Origin: Druceiella hillmani
Lineage: Eukaryota > Arthropoda > Insecta > Lepidoptera > Hepialidae
DNA: 64,000 nucleotides
NCBI GenBank assembly: GCA_039881145.1
Contig: JAYKKI010000039.1
Span: 16,250,001 to 16,314,000 of the forward strand
Reading direction: 5' to 3'
Under the pieces are notes generated by a model. The model searched no databases, was not told the DNA's origin, and saw only the letters and a list, made by a program, of their open reading frames with translations. Positions 11,110-22,485 of the stretch are shown here, piece by piece. The translations under genes were made by a program, and so were the position numbers. How positions within the stretch are numbered: the stretch's first letter is position 1; the number at the start of each line of letters is the position of its first letter.

Positions 11110-13740
11110 GTGTACAATTAATCTTTTACTTATATTGTTTTTTTCGAAACTGATTAACACAGTAACGGGACATCGAAAGTTTTAATTGTTTTATTTGAAG
11201 TGCATTTTATTCGAATTTATGTTTGATACTGAAGAAACGGTATTATAAACGAAAATAGTTTGTAATTTAATCATCTTGGACTTTTATTTTATTTTGTTAT
11301 AGTAATATGCGAAAATGTGTACCAGGATTTGAACTCAGTGCCATATTTATTTTAAGAAACATCTGTATTTTTTTTTATCTAAAGTCAGCTAATTGGGGCT
11401 AAATAAATTATTTTCATTATTTATATTACCTAGATACTTATCGATATAAATCCGTTCGATATAATAAATTATTCTATGATAGATAAACAAACTTTAGTGA
11501 TTTTTAGAGATAGATTTTGTACAATGGATTGTCTGAATATGGCCTGATTTGGTAACGATAGCCTAATTTAACTAGGCAGTTTAAAATAATGATAAATTAG
11601 TTTTAAAAAGAAAAAAATACTATTTTTCATAGGATACTTAAAATCTACAAATATTAACAAGGTTTTGGCTACTTCCGGCTGCGATTCCAGTCAATAGACA
11701 AAAATGCAAGAAGATAATATATTTCCATAAAGAAATTAACATTGCATAAAACGTGTTTTTATCTTTTTTTTCATAAAACGTGTTTTTATCTTTTTTGACA
11801 TATATATATTTTTTTTCTCTGTGTAGATTCTACGTTTCTTCAGTAACTGTTAACATCATCACAAATAGTGTGGTGAGTGCGTCTATAACATACTGTTATT
11901 TGAATTTTTATTTTAAAAGAATAACTAAAATGTTTTATGTCACTACATAAATATCAAAGCAAATAAAGTGACAACAATAATAATGTAATAAGACAATCGA
12001 CTAAATACTTTAGACATTAGTAGTCAGCCAGAAAAATTATGACTGTCGTAATTGACATGAATTGACAGGGTGTCAAAACATTATTTAATGTCATAATCAT
12101 CATATATATTAATATGCTAAGGTTAAGATATTACACTACCTTTTTAGAAAAAACCTCACAACTAATCCACATAAATTATATATCATTTTATAGATAATTG
12201 CTTGCTCTACCGGCATCCACAACTAAAAAAATTATTATTGCTATTGTTTTTGCAAATTAATTAATTATTAAAATTATATACACAAAACAGCAATGCTGCC
12301 ATCTAACGGCTCAACGTCAATACGATTGACGGTCGGTAAAATTTTTGTTTAATTTCAAATCCACTCACGTATAAATAAAGTGGAGCTTTAGCTCAATGCT
12401 TTTGATACTTGCGCCTCTATATATCAATTTTAGTAAAATATTTGTTTGATCTATCATCTGAGCTTCATAATGGAATAAATAATGCGAAGACTTCGCACGG
12501 GTCACGCTAGTATTATTTATTTGCCATATCTGGTTTTGAATAAGATGTTCAAAAATGGTCAGTATCTTCACGACCATTGACAATTAGAATTTCTAATTAA
12601 GAATTTCAACTAATGTTAATAAATTGACAATTGTGAATCGGCAAAACTGATTTCAGCTATTTAGCGCTTTTTATTCGTATCAAAATATAAATATTGTGGT
12701 ATAGATTGTATGTGTTATTTCTTTTTAAAAATTCTTAGATATGGTGCATCCACTACGGTTTGAGCTAAATCCAACGTCCTTTGAGGAATAGGTGCATAGA
12801 GAGCACTAAACGCGAGCTTACATTTTATACGACATCACAATATATATTTAAACATATATTATTGCAATGAGAAGCTCTTTTTATGGTTTTCATACTGATT
12901 TAAATTTATTGTACTAAGATAATTGGAAAGCAGGCACTTCTTAGTATTTTTAAAGAGAATAAAAGTTCAAGTGATTAACAATATTACGCTCATTATGTTA
13001 ATGAGCAAGCAATAGATGAATTGAAAGGCAAAGAATGGGGCAGGGAAAGATTAGAAAGAGTCTGGAGCAGCAGCCAAGCGGAACAAAAAAATTGGGAGGG
13101 GGCACTGGAAGAGATGGGGAGGTAGAAAATGGGAAGAGCTAAGAAATAGAAAGATCGTGTGATAGAGAGACAGACAAATGGACAAGACTAACAACGATAC
13201 ACAAATAAAACAAAAAATAAAAAGATTTATTTCTAAAGTACGAGTAAAGGCCACACACTGTTTTTTTGTTGTAATAATGTCTACTGTTATAATAACAATA
13301 ATAAATTAATTAATTAAAAAATTGTTCACCAACGAGACGGCTTTTTATACGCAACCACATTGGGCGTTGAACGCATAATTTATTAAATATTTGCTCTCAA
13401 CAATTAAACGCGAGGCTGGACATAATTAATTTCAATGTCGTCCTGTTCTAATAATAGACGAAGGAAATAAAAATAATTAAGATAATCAGCCGAGACTTTT
13501 ATGTAAAGTATTTCTACATATGCGTAGCAGCTACCCGCCGGTGCCGTCGCGGCAAAAGCTCACATGTGTTTTACAATGAGTATTGTCAGATGTCCTGATT
13601 TTCGCGAATATATTGATTTTAGGGGTGTTATGATTTGTTCCCATTAAACCTTTCACGGAACACCAAAATGCCCAAGTTTATCAATACCACCAAAAGTATA
13701 AAATATAGGGCAGATTAATACACTAAGCACAAAAAACCTA
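11110..13740. other. Intergenic, with a purine-rich tract
   Basis: No gene recognised. A strongly purine-rich tract lies at about 13020-13200 on the plus strand (GGGAGGGGGCACTGGAAGAG and similar). Short repeats of CATAAAACGTGTTTTTATCT occur at 11746 and 11772. Everything else is AT-rich and unassigned. Confidence 0.4.
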
Positions 13741-13759
13741 ACTTATGGAAAGAAAGTTA

Positions 13760-14215
13760 CTGAGGCCGACGGTGAAAATCAGTGACCAATTCGGACTCTC
13801 CCTAAACCGAACCAAGGGAAAAGTCATTTTTGTGGATAGAGCAGGAATATTTAGATAAGAAGGTCCTCTGAGAGACCTCGAAGTACTCGAGGAGCTTAAC
13901 TACGTGGCGTCCCTAATAACTACAGACGGGAATTTCGAAATGGAAATTCGTCGCCGCATCGCAACTGCGAATAGTGTTATGTTGCAATTAGCAAATTTAT
14001 GGAAAGATTGAATGGGAATTGAAGATATGACGGTAAACCATAATTAAGACAAATTTTGACACACAAGATATTCTTTTACAGTTCTGAGACTGGGACTATA
14101 AAAGACGGTAATTAAAAACGCCTTCGAGATGTGGTATTTGCAACAAATACTGGTCTTGGACCATTGAAACTATCGTCAAAGAACTCAGTATCCGCTATGT
14201 CCTTTACAGTTATTC
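13760..14215 (+). pseudogene. LINE reverse transcriptase remnant, left part
   Basis: From about 13764 the frame reads VKISDQFGLSLNRTKGKV and FVDRAG, with a stop soon after (TAA near 13857). It then continues with LEELNYVASLITTDG and the MEIRRRIATA block, a stop after LANLWKD, and FEMW near 14127. These are well-known blocks of LINE ORF2 proteins just after the polymerase domain. The last part merges into the first unit of the 90-bp array. Confidence 0.7.
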
Positions 14216-16386
14216 ATCAGGTACTAGGCTACTTCTGTTAGAGTGTTGGACCATTAACACTGTCATAAAAAAACTTAGTATTCGCGATATACTTTACAGT
14301 TACCCGTCAGGTACTAGGCTACTTCTGTTGGAGTCTTGGACAATTAACACTATCATCAAAAAACTTAATATTCGCAATGTCCTTTACAGTTATTCGTCAG
14401 GTACTAGGCTACTTCTGTTAGAGTCTTGGACCATTAACACTGTCATAAAAAAACTTAGTATTCGCGATATACTTTACAGTTACTCGTCAGGTACTAGGCT
14501 ACTTCTGTTAGAGTATTGGACCATTAACACTGTCATAAAAAAACTTAGTATTCGCGATATACTTTACAGTTACTCGTCAGGTACTAGGCTACTTCTGTTA
14601 GAGTGTTGGACCATTAACACTGTCATAAAAAAACTTAGTATTCGCGATATACTTTACAGTTACTCGTCAGGTACTAGGCTACTTCTGTCGGAGTCTTGGA
14701 CCATTAACGCTATCATCAAAAAACTTAATATTCGCGATGTCCTTTACAGTTATTCGTCAGGTACTAGGCTACTTCTGTTAGAGTGTTGGACCATTAACAC
14801 TGTCATAAAAAAACTTAGTATTCGCGATATACTTTACAGTTACTCGTCAGGTACTAGGCTACTTCTGTTGGAGTCTTGGACAATTAACACTATCATCAAA
14901 AAACTTAATATTCGCGATGTCCTTTACAGTTATTCGTCAGGTACTAGGCTACTTCTGTTAGAGTTTTGGACCATTAACACTGTCATAAAAAAACTTAGTA
15001 TTCGCGATATACTTTACAGTTACTCGTCAGGTACTAGGCTACTTCTGTTAGAGTCTTGGACCATTAACACTGTCATAAAAAAACTTAGTATTCGCGATAT
15101 ACTTTACAGTTACTCGTCAGGTACTAGGCTACTTCTGTTAGTCTTGGACCATTAACACTGTCATAAAAAACTTAGTATTCGCGATATACTTTACAGTTAC
15201 TCGTCAGGTACTAGGCTACTTCTGTTAGAGTATTGGACCATTAACACTGTCATAAAAAAACTTAGTATTCGCGATATACTTTACAGTTACTCGTCAGGTA
15301 CTAGGCTACTTCTGTTAGAGTGTTGGACCATTAACACTGTCATAAAAAAACTTAATATTCGCGATATACTTTACAGTTACTCGTCAGGTACTAGGCTACT
15401 TCTGTCGGAGTCTTGGACCATTAACGCTATCATCAAAAAACTTAATATTCGCGATGTCCTTTACAGTTATTCGTCAGGTACTAGGCTACTTCTGTTAGAG
15501 TCTTGGACCATTAACACTGTCATAAAAAAACTTAGTATTCGCGATATACTTTACAGTTACTCGTCAGGTACTAGGCTACTTCTATTAGAGTCTTGGACCA
15601 TTAACACTGTCATAAAAAACTTAGTATTCGCGATATACTTTACAGTTACTCGTCAGGTACTAGGCTACTTCTGTTAGAGTATTGGACCATTAACACTGTC
15701 ATAAAAAAACTTAGTATTCGCGATATACTTTACAGTTACTCGTCAGGTACTAGGCTACTTCTGTCGGAGTCTTGGACCATTAACGCTATCATCAAAAAAC
15801 TTAATATTCGCGATGTCCTTTACAGTTATTCGTCAGGTACTAGGCTACTTCTGTTAGAGTGTTGGACCATTAACACTGTCATAAAAAAACTTAGTATTCG
15901 CGATATACTTTACAGTTACTCGTCAGGTACTAGGCTACTTCTGTTGGAGTCTTGGACAATTAACACTATCATCAAAAAACTTAATATTCGCAATGTCCTT
16001 TACAGTTATTCGTCAGGTACTAGGCTACTTCTGTCGGAGTCTTGGACCATTAACGCTATCATCAAAAAACTTAACATTCGCGATGTCCTTTACAGTTATT
16101 CGTCAGGTACTAGGCTACTTCTGTTTGTCTTGGACCATTAACACTGTCATAAAAAAACTTAGTATTCGCGATGTCCTTTACAGTTACTCGTCAGGTACTA
16201 GGCTAGTTCTGTCGGAGTCTTGGACGATTAACACTATCATAAAAAAACTTAGTATTCACGATGTCCTTTACAGTTATTCGTCAGGTACTAGGCTACTTCT
16301 GTTGGAGTCTTGGACCCTTAACACTATCATCAAAAAACTTAATATCTGCGATGTCCTTTACAGTTACTCGTCAGGTACTAAAATAT
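14151..16386 (+). repeat. 90-bp tandem array (about 25 units) derived from LINE coding sequence
   Basis: The string GTACTAGGCT recurs at 14221, 14311, 14401 and on to 16374, mostly exactly 90 bp apart. A few 87- and 89-bp intervals lie around 15121, 15568 and 16107. Each unit encodes 30 residues (SWTINTVIKKLSIRD then LYSYSSGTRLLLLE), so the first 9 or so units form one 275-aa open frame (14328-15155). Two main unit types alternate: one with ACACTGTCATAAAAAAAC and GATATACTT, the other with CTATCATCAAAAAAC and GATGTCCTT. The order of types partly repeats, which suggests amplification in blocks. The open frame comes from a 90-bp unit being a multiple of three, not from a gene. Confidence 0.9.
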
Positions 16387-16615
16387 GTTGGTTATTTTAT
16401 AATAAAAACTCAGAGTGGGGCATCCGGTTTGAAAGGGTCGAGGGCACAAGACCACCTGGCCAAGTTCCACTTATTGGGCTGATCGAATCACAAGCAACCT
16501 ACAACACACCATCCATAAGGCCGTAAAATTAATGCGAGATCGCGAGAAATTACCCCAGGCAAGTTACTCCAAGACGGCAACTATCATTGTAGGTCACGAT
16601 CCTCAGGAATAGGAG
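16387..16615 (+). pseudogene. LINE ORF2 C-terminal remnant, right part
   Basis: Immediately after the last unit the frames read GYFIIKT, then FERVEGTRPPGQVP, HHP-type sequence, an INARSREITPG-like block and VGHDPQE followed by a stop. This is the normal C-terminal tail order of LINE polyproteins after the WTxRRT block, which anchors the origin of the satellite. Confidence 0.65.
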
Positions 16616-16620
16616 AACGA

Positions 16621-16982
16621 TTAAGGAAGTAAAACACGACAACCTTTGAAATAAATTTCTAAAAGCTCTTCGAGGCGGTAACGATTGAAAATTGTATTTT
16701 TTGTGTCTTTTCATGTGTTTTTTCGTGTCTCCATGTTTAGTTTTTCGCACTGATTTTTTTAACCTCGATCTGGTAACACTATTCGTAATTACATAAATTA
16801 TATACATGTGTGTGGGTGCGTAAGAGACGCAGTGTGAAGCGACATTTCGCATAATTATTGCGGCGTCTGTTATATAATATTTCAAAAAATTGTATTTAAA
16901 TACGTATTGTCTACTTTTTTATAATTTAGTTGATGGAAGTTCATTATTTTTTTTCGAGTTCTTCAAGATGTATGTATTAAAT
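16621..16982. other. Intergenic, nothing recognised
   Basis: AT-rich; the minus-strand frame here only mirrors the LINE tail. Confidence 0.4.
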
Positions 16983-17192
16983 ATTCAATATATTTGGCGT
17001 TAATTTTGTAGAAATTCATTATTCACAATTAAATGAAACTACGTGATGTAGTATTATTTCTACTTTCTTTAATTTCTTTACCACGTATAATATCCCACCT
17101 GAAGATGTTGTAATACAATGAAACCTAGGTCGTGGTAAAGAAATGAAAGAAAGTAGAAATAATACTACATCACGTAGTTTCATTTAATTGTG
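16983..17192 (+). mobile_element. Palindromic foldback element copy 2
   Basis: The tail (16983-17023, TTTGGCGTTAATTTTG) is followed by a palindrome 17024-17192. Its arms both begin CACAATTAAATGAAACTACG when read inward from either end. The arms reach ACCACG on the left and a complete hammerhead-like motif on the right. This copy is shorter than copy 1 because most of the left-arm motif is deleted (17085-17093). Confidence 0.65.
17095..17135 (+). ncRNA. Hammerhead-ribozyme-like motif, core intact
   Basis: Stem I CCAC (17095-17098)/GTGG (17132-17135). Core CTGAAGA (17099-17105) and an extra T. Stem II GTTGT/ACAAT with one G-T wobble and loop AAT. Core GAAA (17120-17123), stem III ACC/GGT with loop TA, then GTC as the expected cleavage triplet. 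The pairing is preserved despite a C-to-T change in stem II, because that change leaves a wobble pair. Confidence 0.5.
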
Positions 17193-17871
17193 TATTAAAT
17201 ATTCCTTTATTCAACCTAACACAGTCAAATTGAAAAGCGTTTTCATATAGTTAGTTAACTTTTCATATTGTATAATGCGAGTTTTCTAAATACTTTATTT
17301 TCAAAATTGATTGAGCCGATATTTGACTACATATTTGTACTTACTCCTCACATTTAAAAGATACCATAGATATACAATATTTTACCGCAGGATGAAGTCA
17401 CATTCTGGCCAACCGTACAAAACTGCTCTAAATATTTCATATTTTGTATCGGCTTCTTTGCTCCGTAAAAAGAGGATAAACTGTCATATATATAAGAGTT
17501 GTGCATTTGCTGCTGCGCGGCGTTATAGCTAGTATAAAAATGCAACTAGTATAAAAATGCATTGTAAAAGTGCGAAACGGAAACGCGCACATTTTACAAT
17601 AGCAAGATAGCAAGATATTTCCAGTTCGTTTCCTTCGCTTCATAATAATTAACACATAATTCTTATTGGTCACACTAATTCACTTATTCATCAGCCCACT
17701 TATTGTTTACTTTATTCATCTATTTTATTTTTACTTTTTTATACCTCAAAACTGTTAAAAAAATTACTCACGTGTCCATCTGTCACAGTCGTTTCTCTCA
17801 GAAACCGCTTGACGTGAAAATTTTAAATTTGGCGTATTAATGAAGCATATAGCTGATATTCAAAAATATTT
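17193..17871. other. Intergenic
   Basis: A short direct repeat (TAGTATAAAAATGCA, 17531 and 17547) and a dispersed-repeat tail at about 17780-17830 (TCGTTTCTCTCAGAAACCGC). No gene. Confidence 0.4.
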
Positions 17872-18186
17872 GAAGGCGCCATCTTTGTTACATAGACAGA
17901 ATGAGAGATGACAACTATCATATATAGCGGAGCGTCATGTCGGTGGTCAGCTACGGCCATATTGGAGGGAATATTTTTTTTTAAGAATTCTGCGTAATCT
18001 ATATTACATCCAAAATGATTCATTTGTAAAGTTTATCGTAATTTGTATCCGATCGATTCCTGTAATTAATGGTAAAATCTAATATAAATTATATTGTTCG
18101 GGCTTTTCAACCTTCATCACTTACATTTTCTTGCCTGATACTCACATGCTATGACTGACTTAAATGAAACCATCCTGAGCTTGTAT
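17872..18186 (+). repeat. 5' LTR remnant
   Basis: Alignable by eye with the second half of the 3' LTR. The part corresponding to 20399-20562 is absent, so this LTR is truncated at its 5' end. Confidence 0.6.
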
Positions 18187-18960
18187 AAGAAGTAGAATTA
18201 AGCAAGAGCGAGAGAAAGGAAAACTACCAGATCAGAATAATAGTGTTACTAAATTATTATGTAGTATGAAAATCTTACTTTCTCGATTACTGCCGATATC
18301 ACAACCGACTACTGGGAATACGAGCTGCAATAATAACGTGGTGAAATTCATGCTTTTAATTCGGATGATGTGGAAGCTGATATAGAAGGCTATTTCAAAG
18401 TGACGGATTTTATTGAACAAAGTTAGCCTGGAAGATGCGGGATTGTTTATTGCCTAATGAATTGCCTTGGAACGTAGTAAAATAAACTTCAATAGCCAGA
18501 TTTGCAAGGCCAAAATTATTTCAGAATTACTTTAATAATATACTGCGGTTTTAAATCGGAGTTAAAGAAACGGTTTCTAAATCTGTCATGTGATTATGGA
18601 ATATGATGGAACGTATACAAAAGACTGAGATGCTAGAAGAAGTAATGACTGGATTTATTATATCGGTTTTATCTTGCAAGAATGACGTAACACCTACATA
18701 CTGTAATTAATAAGGATCAGTTGTTAAGGATTCTTGGTAACCTTTCTGTTAAACGTCGACTGGATGTTACTGAGGCTCAAGAACCTGATGCAAAGCGAAT
18801 GAAGAGCGCAGAATCAAGGTTTCCTGGTAAAGGTCATTACTGTGAACTAACTGGATGTTTATTCGTGATTCGTTATACCGAATGCAATAGAAGAAGAAGC
18901 AAAGAGCTTGGAATATCATAACCTTCTGAAACATCAAGTTTTGAGTGCCATACTGAGGAA
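18187..18960 (+). other. Decayed gag region of the LTR element
   Basis: No long frame remains. The short frame 18721-18921 (EAQEPDAKRMKSAESRFPGK) is hydrophilic and sits just upstream of the zinc-knuckle remnant, as the end of a gag protein would. Identity is inferred from position. Confidence 0.35.
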
Positions 18961-19195
18961 ATGCCTGCTCCAGTTACGTGTTATTCTTGGAAGAAGCCAG
19001 TTTTCTTAGCGCCTGTTTGTCCAAAAAGAAAAGCGGAGCTTCAATGAAGGAAACCGACATATGCGAGCAACGCATATCGAGAGGCACCTTTAGGGCGTCT
19101 TCCGGTGAGCCAATAACCTGTTTATTTAATAGTGGGTCATCTTGCTCATCTTTAAAAGAAAGTTTCTGTATCAAATTACAGGTAGAGAGTATTGC
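18961..19195 (+). pseudogene. Nucleocapsid and protease remnant of the LTR element
   Basis: At 18961 the frame reads VTCYSWKKPVFLAPVCPKRK, a zinc knuckle (C-x2-C-x4-H-x4-C) in which the second Cys has become Trp and the Gly-His has been lost. After a frame change, GEPITCLFNSGSSCSSLKES follows. This is the retroviral-type aspartic protease active-site region with the catalytic Asp of DSGSS replaced by Asn. Confidence 0.65.
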
Positions 19196-19216
19196 TTAGT
19201 TATTATCGGTTACATG

Positions 19217-19401
19217 CATCATTAGATGCAACTAGTATTGTATTAGCTCTTAAAAACTGCTTGCCTTTTTGGAACACCTAAGCCTGTTACTGTGGATAAA
19301 GATCAGCACTATTTATATACAACATCATTAGATGCAACTAGTGCTGTATTAGCTCTTAAAAAAGCTGCTTGCCTTTTTGGAACACCTAAGCATGTTATTG
19401 C
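19217..19401 (+). repeat. 106-bp internal duplication in the integrase region
   Basis: CATCATTAGATGCAACTAGT starts at 19217 and again at 19323. Each is followed by TATTAGCTCTTAAAAA and TTTTTGGAACACCTAAGC. The first copy lacks the bases that keep the frame open. The duplication replaces the place where reverse transcriptase would be expected. Confidence 0.75.
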
Positions 19402-20210
19402 CGATCAAGGTCAGTGCTACGTCAGTGCAGAATTTAAAAACTCCTGTGCTGAACATAAGATTGATTTACATATTATTGCAACGGGCTCCAATTGGGTAAA
19501 CGCGCAGGTAGAGCGTGTTATGCGTACACTTAAAAGCTTGCTAATATTTATTTAAAATGACCCGAATAAAAGATGGCGCTACGAATTATGCAACGTCCAA
19601 TTAGCACTTAACCCCACAAAATCAAGTGTCAAAAATATTCACTAACGGAACTTATGTTCGGTATACGAGCTCAATCTTTGTGGATGTCTAAAATTAACTC
19701 GGAATACTCTGACTTTCACAACCGTCTAGATTAGGATGCGATAAGTTAAGACGCCTCCAATAATATAAAAAAGACGCTGCATCTGATGCTGGACGATTTA
19801 ATCGGGATTGTGCATAAATTTAAGCCTTTTTCGAAGAGGGATTTCGTATTTATGAAGCCCAGTGAACGAAATCAGACTAAGATGGATAGAGAATGCGTTA
19901 TTAATTGAGGAGTATTAGTGGTTCCTATCGTAATCATAAGTATGCATCTGAGAACTTGTGCCGTACATCTGACGCATGAAAGTTTGCTTGAGATGACTTC
20001 TTCTTTAATTAATGAAGAGAAGGCCGTGACCACGCCGAAAGATGCACTACCAAGGGCTAATCGCACTGATGGATTACATAAACAGTTATGATAAAATAAC
20101 TGCAGACGCTGATACTATAGCAATAGGGTCGGACACAATTAGCGTAGCCTCCGAGTATGAAATCGTACGTCCAGAAGCTGAAATTCATGAACATCAAGAC
20201 AATTCATAAC
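19292..20210 (+). pseudogene. Integrase remnant of the LTR element
   Basis: The open frame 19292-19555 holds FGTPKHVIADQGQCYVSAEF, the second-Asp block of the integrase catalytic core (the usual D-x-G-x-x-F motif), and later GSNWVNAQVERVMRTLKSL, which covers the third-acidic region (usual ANGQVER). Frames after 19556 continue as NDPNKRWRYELCNVQL and ALNPTKSSVKNIH-like text, with stops and shifts, to DTISVASEYEIVRPEAE at 20130-20190. There is no intact protein. Confidence 0.8.
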
Positions 20211-20398
20211 TGATAGGTAGATATGTGTTTTTTCTTGGTAATTTTGAATCTCTTGGCTAATTAACTTGAATTTAAGATTATAGTGTAAAGTTGGCCAAAA
20301 CCGTGTTAGATCCGTTTGTGGATTGATTGTAAGGACACACCTATCCAGTCCAAGCTTGTGATCTCATTCTGGTCGAATGGACAGTGTCAACCGAGCCA

Positions 20399-20984
20399 TG
20401 TAGGATCAGGTTAAGGATCAGGTTCGCCAGACTGGATCAGGCTCGCGAGGTTGGACGAGCGGATGTCTGTATTAATTGGTTTTGATATTCCAACTTGGGT
20501 TTGCTTGTTACAGAACTAATATAAGCGTCTAAGAACAGACGCTAGTCAGTCTGAACGTGACCGCGCCATCTTTTTTCGAGAGACAACTGTCATTTTCTAA
20601 CGAAGCGTCGTGTCGATGATCGGCGACGACCATATTGAAGGGAACCTTTTTTGAAGGAACGGGCTGCGCTCCACGTTCTCGGCGAATCGGTAATGTTCTG
20701 CGTAATTTATGCTTATATTTCACCGAAAGTAATTAAATTGTAAAGGGTGCACATTATCGAAAATAATATCGGATTGTAAAATCCGAAATGTGCACAAAAT
20801 TACATTAATTACGATGCTGTGAAAACCACCAAAAAGACCCAAAAAAAAGATTGTAAAATCGAATACAAATTACATTGTTCGTGATTTTAATTAACCGCCT
20901 TTACTTATATTTTCTGGTCTCTGGTCTGATGGCTTCACGCCATTACCAACTTAAATGAAAACCATTCTGAGCTTATATATTCAA
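20399..20984 (+). repeat. 3' LTR remnant
   Basis: It probably begins near TGTAGGATCAGG at 20399 and ends near 20984. The segment 20741-20800 contains GTGCACAT and ATGTGCAC in inverted orientation and is absent from the 5' LTR, so it may be a small nested insertion. Borders are approximate. Confidence 0.5.
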
Positions 20985-21183
20985 ACAGAAATTTTAGGGG
21001 GTGGTGGCAAGGGTATAATTGCGGGGAAGGGAAAAAATTTAGCACTCAAAAAAAATTAAATTTCGTATATAGTGTAGGATATAGTAAGAAAGAGTTAGTT
21101 ATAAGGGTCTCGAAAATATTTTTTCTTTATAATTTTAGGTACTATATATTCAAAGACACCTGTAATGAAATGTATGCAAAAAA
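20985..21183. other. Intergenic, nothing recognised
   Basis: G-rich start (GGGGGTGGTGGCAAGGG) and then AT-rich sequence. Confidence 0.4.
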
Positions 21184-21345
21184 CAGTGAGCCGTCACGGG
21201 ACGCCTGGCAGACGTTCGTGTAGTCGGTTGCGCATGGCGACACGTCGCCATACCGTACATTCTACTACATATAGACTATATATATACCTTAGTACAGCGT
21301 GGCGACCCGTCGCCACGGCAAACGTCGCCACGCCAACGATGCGGT
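21184..21345. repeat. GC-rich block with palindromes and a direct repeat of 22486
   Basis: CAGTGAGCCGTCACGGGACG at 21184 recurs at 22486. The block also holds palindromes TGGCGACACGTCGCCA (21235) and TGGCGACCCGTCGCCA (21300), plus a related ACGTCGCCACGCC. It looks like the end of a DNA transposon with subterminal repeats, but no transposase could be tied to it. Confidence 0.5.
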
Positions 21346-22015
21346 TTATACCTGCGCCTATAGATGTTTCACATCAAAATTTGTATCCCTTTTTTCCGAA
21401 ACTACTGAGTCTAAAACTGTGTAAAAACAGAGTTTTTAGAAGTCTACGCAATTTTCGAAGGAAAACTATAAAGATGATTCTTGATGGTAGAGTTTTCGAG
21501 TTATTCAAGATTATGTAATGGGGGACTTATTTAATTATATTAGGTATTATCAACTGTTCACGCCACTAGGAAATCCATATTAGTGGTGCTTTATGTTAAA
21601 TAAAATAATATCACTTCCAACAACATACAGAACTCCCGATGAAATGAGGCACATTCGCACACATCCGGTTTTCTAACTACTAGAGTCTGACTAAACTGTC
21701 AGAAACAGTTTCCATAAGTCTAAAAACGAATTGGCATTATAAAAAAAGTTTCTCTTTTAATAATATGTGTTTTTTACTTTTTTTTATTTTATCCTAAATG
21801 TAAACGTGAAACATACGTCTCGATTAAAATTGCATAGTCCCATCACTATTCTGAAGTGTTACAACGCCCTGTTATAAAATGTATGAGGTGTGAAGTAAAA
21901 CACTTGGCATTATGTTAATAAACCGCTAAGTATCGATGATGGAAGCTAAATGCGATAAAAGATGCAGCCAAGCGTAAATAAAAAGTGACGTTAACGCTGT
22001 TGCTCGTCATTATTA
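21346..22015. other. Intergenic, nothing recognised
   Basis: AT-rich; the open frame 21165-21518 crosses the palindromic block and has no known domain. Confidence 0.4.
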
Positions 22016-22475
22016 TTGGGTTGGCAACTTATAAATCTGCCATCTCGGTACACAAATTTTTAAAATTTTTATTCGTAGTTATTACAAGAAATCGTCATTT
22101 ATATAAGCACCGTAAGTATCTAACATTTGTCGCCAACGTGTAGGCAGAACTAAAATACTTTTCTTATAGAAATCTTTGGGCTTTCGACTGAAAAATTAGC
22201 GAAGTTCGATTTTGACGTGACGTTCGTGTTTGAATTAAAAATCTATCGCGTAAATTATTAGACAGAGAGCGAAACAGATGTGGATCAGATGGTGAAAGGC
22301 GTGGAGAGTACAGTAGGTGAGGTAACACACTCCGTACATGTGAAAATAGTTTTTCACGCGTTACTTTTGCTACGTAAAATCGAGCATTGTGATGTAAAAA
22401 ATGAACTTTGATTGATTTGAAGGACGTTTAGCGGCGACTTTGCTTAATTGTTCACAATAAAACTTAGCTGTAATT
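22016..22475 (-). mobile_element. mariner fragment, transposase C-terminal end
   Basis: Flanked on the left by TA, the end reads TTGGGTTGGCAACTTATAA, a typical mariner terminal repeat. On the minus strand the frames contain LSPSDPHLFRSLSNNLRD (the third catalytic Asp block, usual PSDYHLFRSL) and, after a shift, KPKDFYKKSILVLPTRWRQM, the C-terminal block. The N-terminal two thirds are missing, so the element is dead. It differs in type from the DD41D relics. Confidence 0.75.
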
Positions 22476-22485
22476 GCACTATACA

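Larger units (their letters stand above)
13741..16620 (+). mobile_element. LINE (non-LTR retrotransposon) ORF2 3' end, expanded by an internal satellite
   Basis: The left part encodes the end of a reverse-transcriptase polyprotein (DQFGLSLNRTKGKV, then GNFEMEIRRRIATA, then a LANLWKD block). The right part (16387-16615) encodes its usual C-terminal end (EGTRPPGQVP, a GLIESQATYNT-like block, GHDPQE). Between them the region that normally reads WTxRRTNxSIxKEL has been amplified into a 90-bp tandem array. Both flanks plus the unit fit one LINE ORF in order. Stops and frameshifts show it is dead. The LINE clade cannot be named from this piece. Confidence 0.75.
17872..20984 (+). mobile_element. LTR retrotransposon relic, Ty3/Gypsy-like
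   Basis: Two related direct flanks (17872-18186 and about 20563-20984) both contain GCGCCATCTTT, then CCATATTG(G/A)AGGGAA, TTCTGCGTAAT, and end near CTTAAATGAAA(A)CCAT. Between them lie gag-nucleocapsid, protease and integrase remnants in the expected order. The reverse transcriptase and RNase H are missing. The LTRs are strongly diverged, so the insertion is old. Confidence 0.75.

Noticed and set aside
13051..13254. Minus-strand frame of 67 aa
   Set aside because: It is the translation of a purine/pyrimidine-rich tract (Leu, Ser, Phe rich) with no domain.
14328..15155. 275-aa open frame as a repeat-protein gene
   Set aside because: It lies in the 90-bp array; the frame is open only because the unit is a multiple of three and derives from LINE coding sequence.
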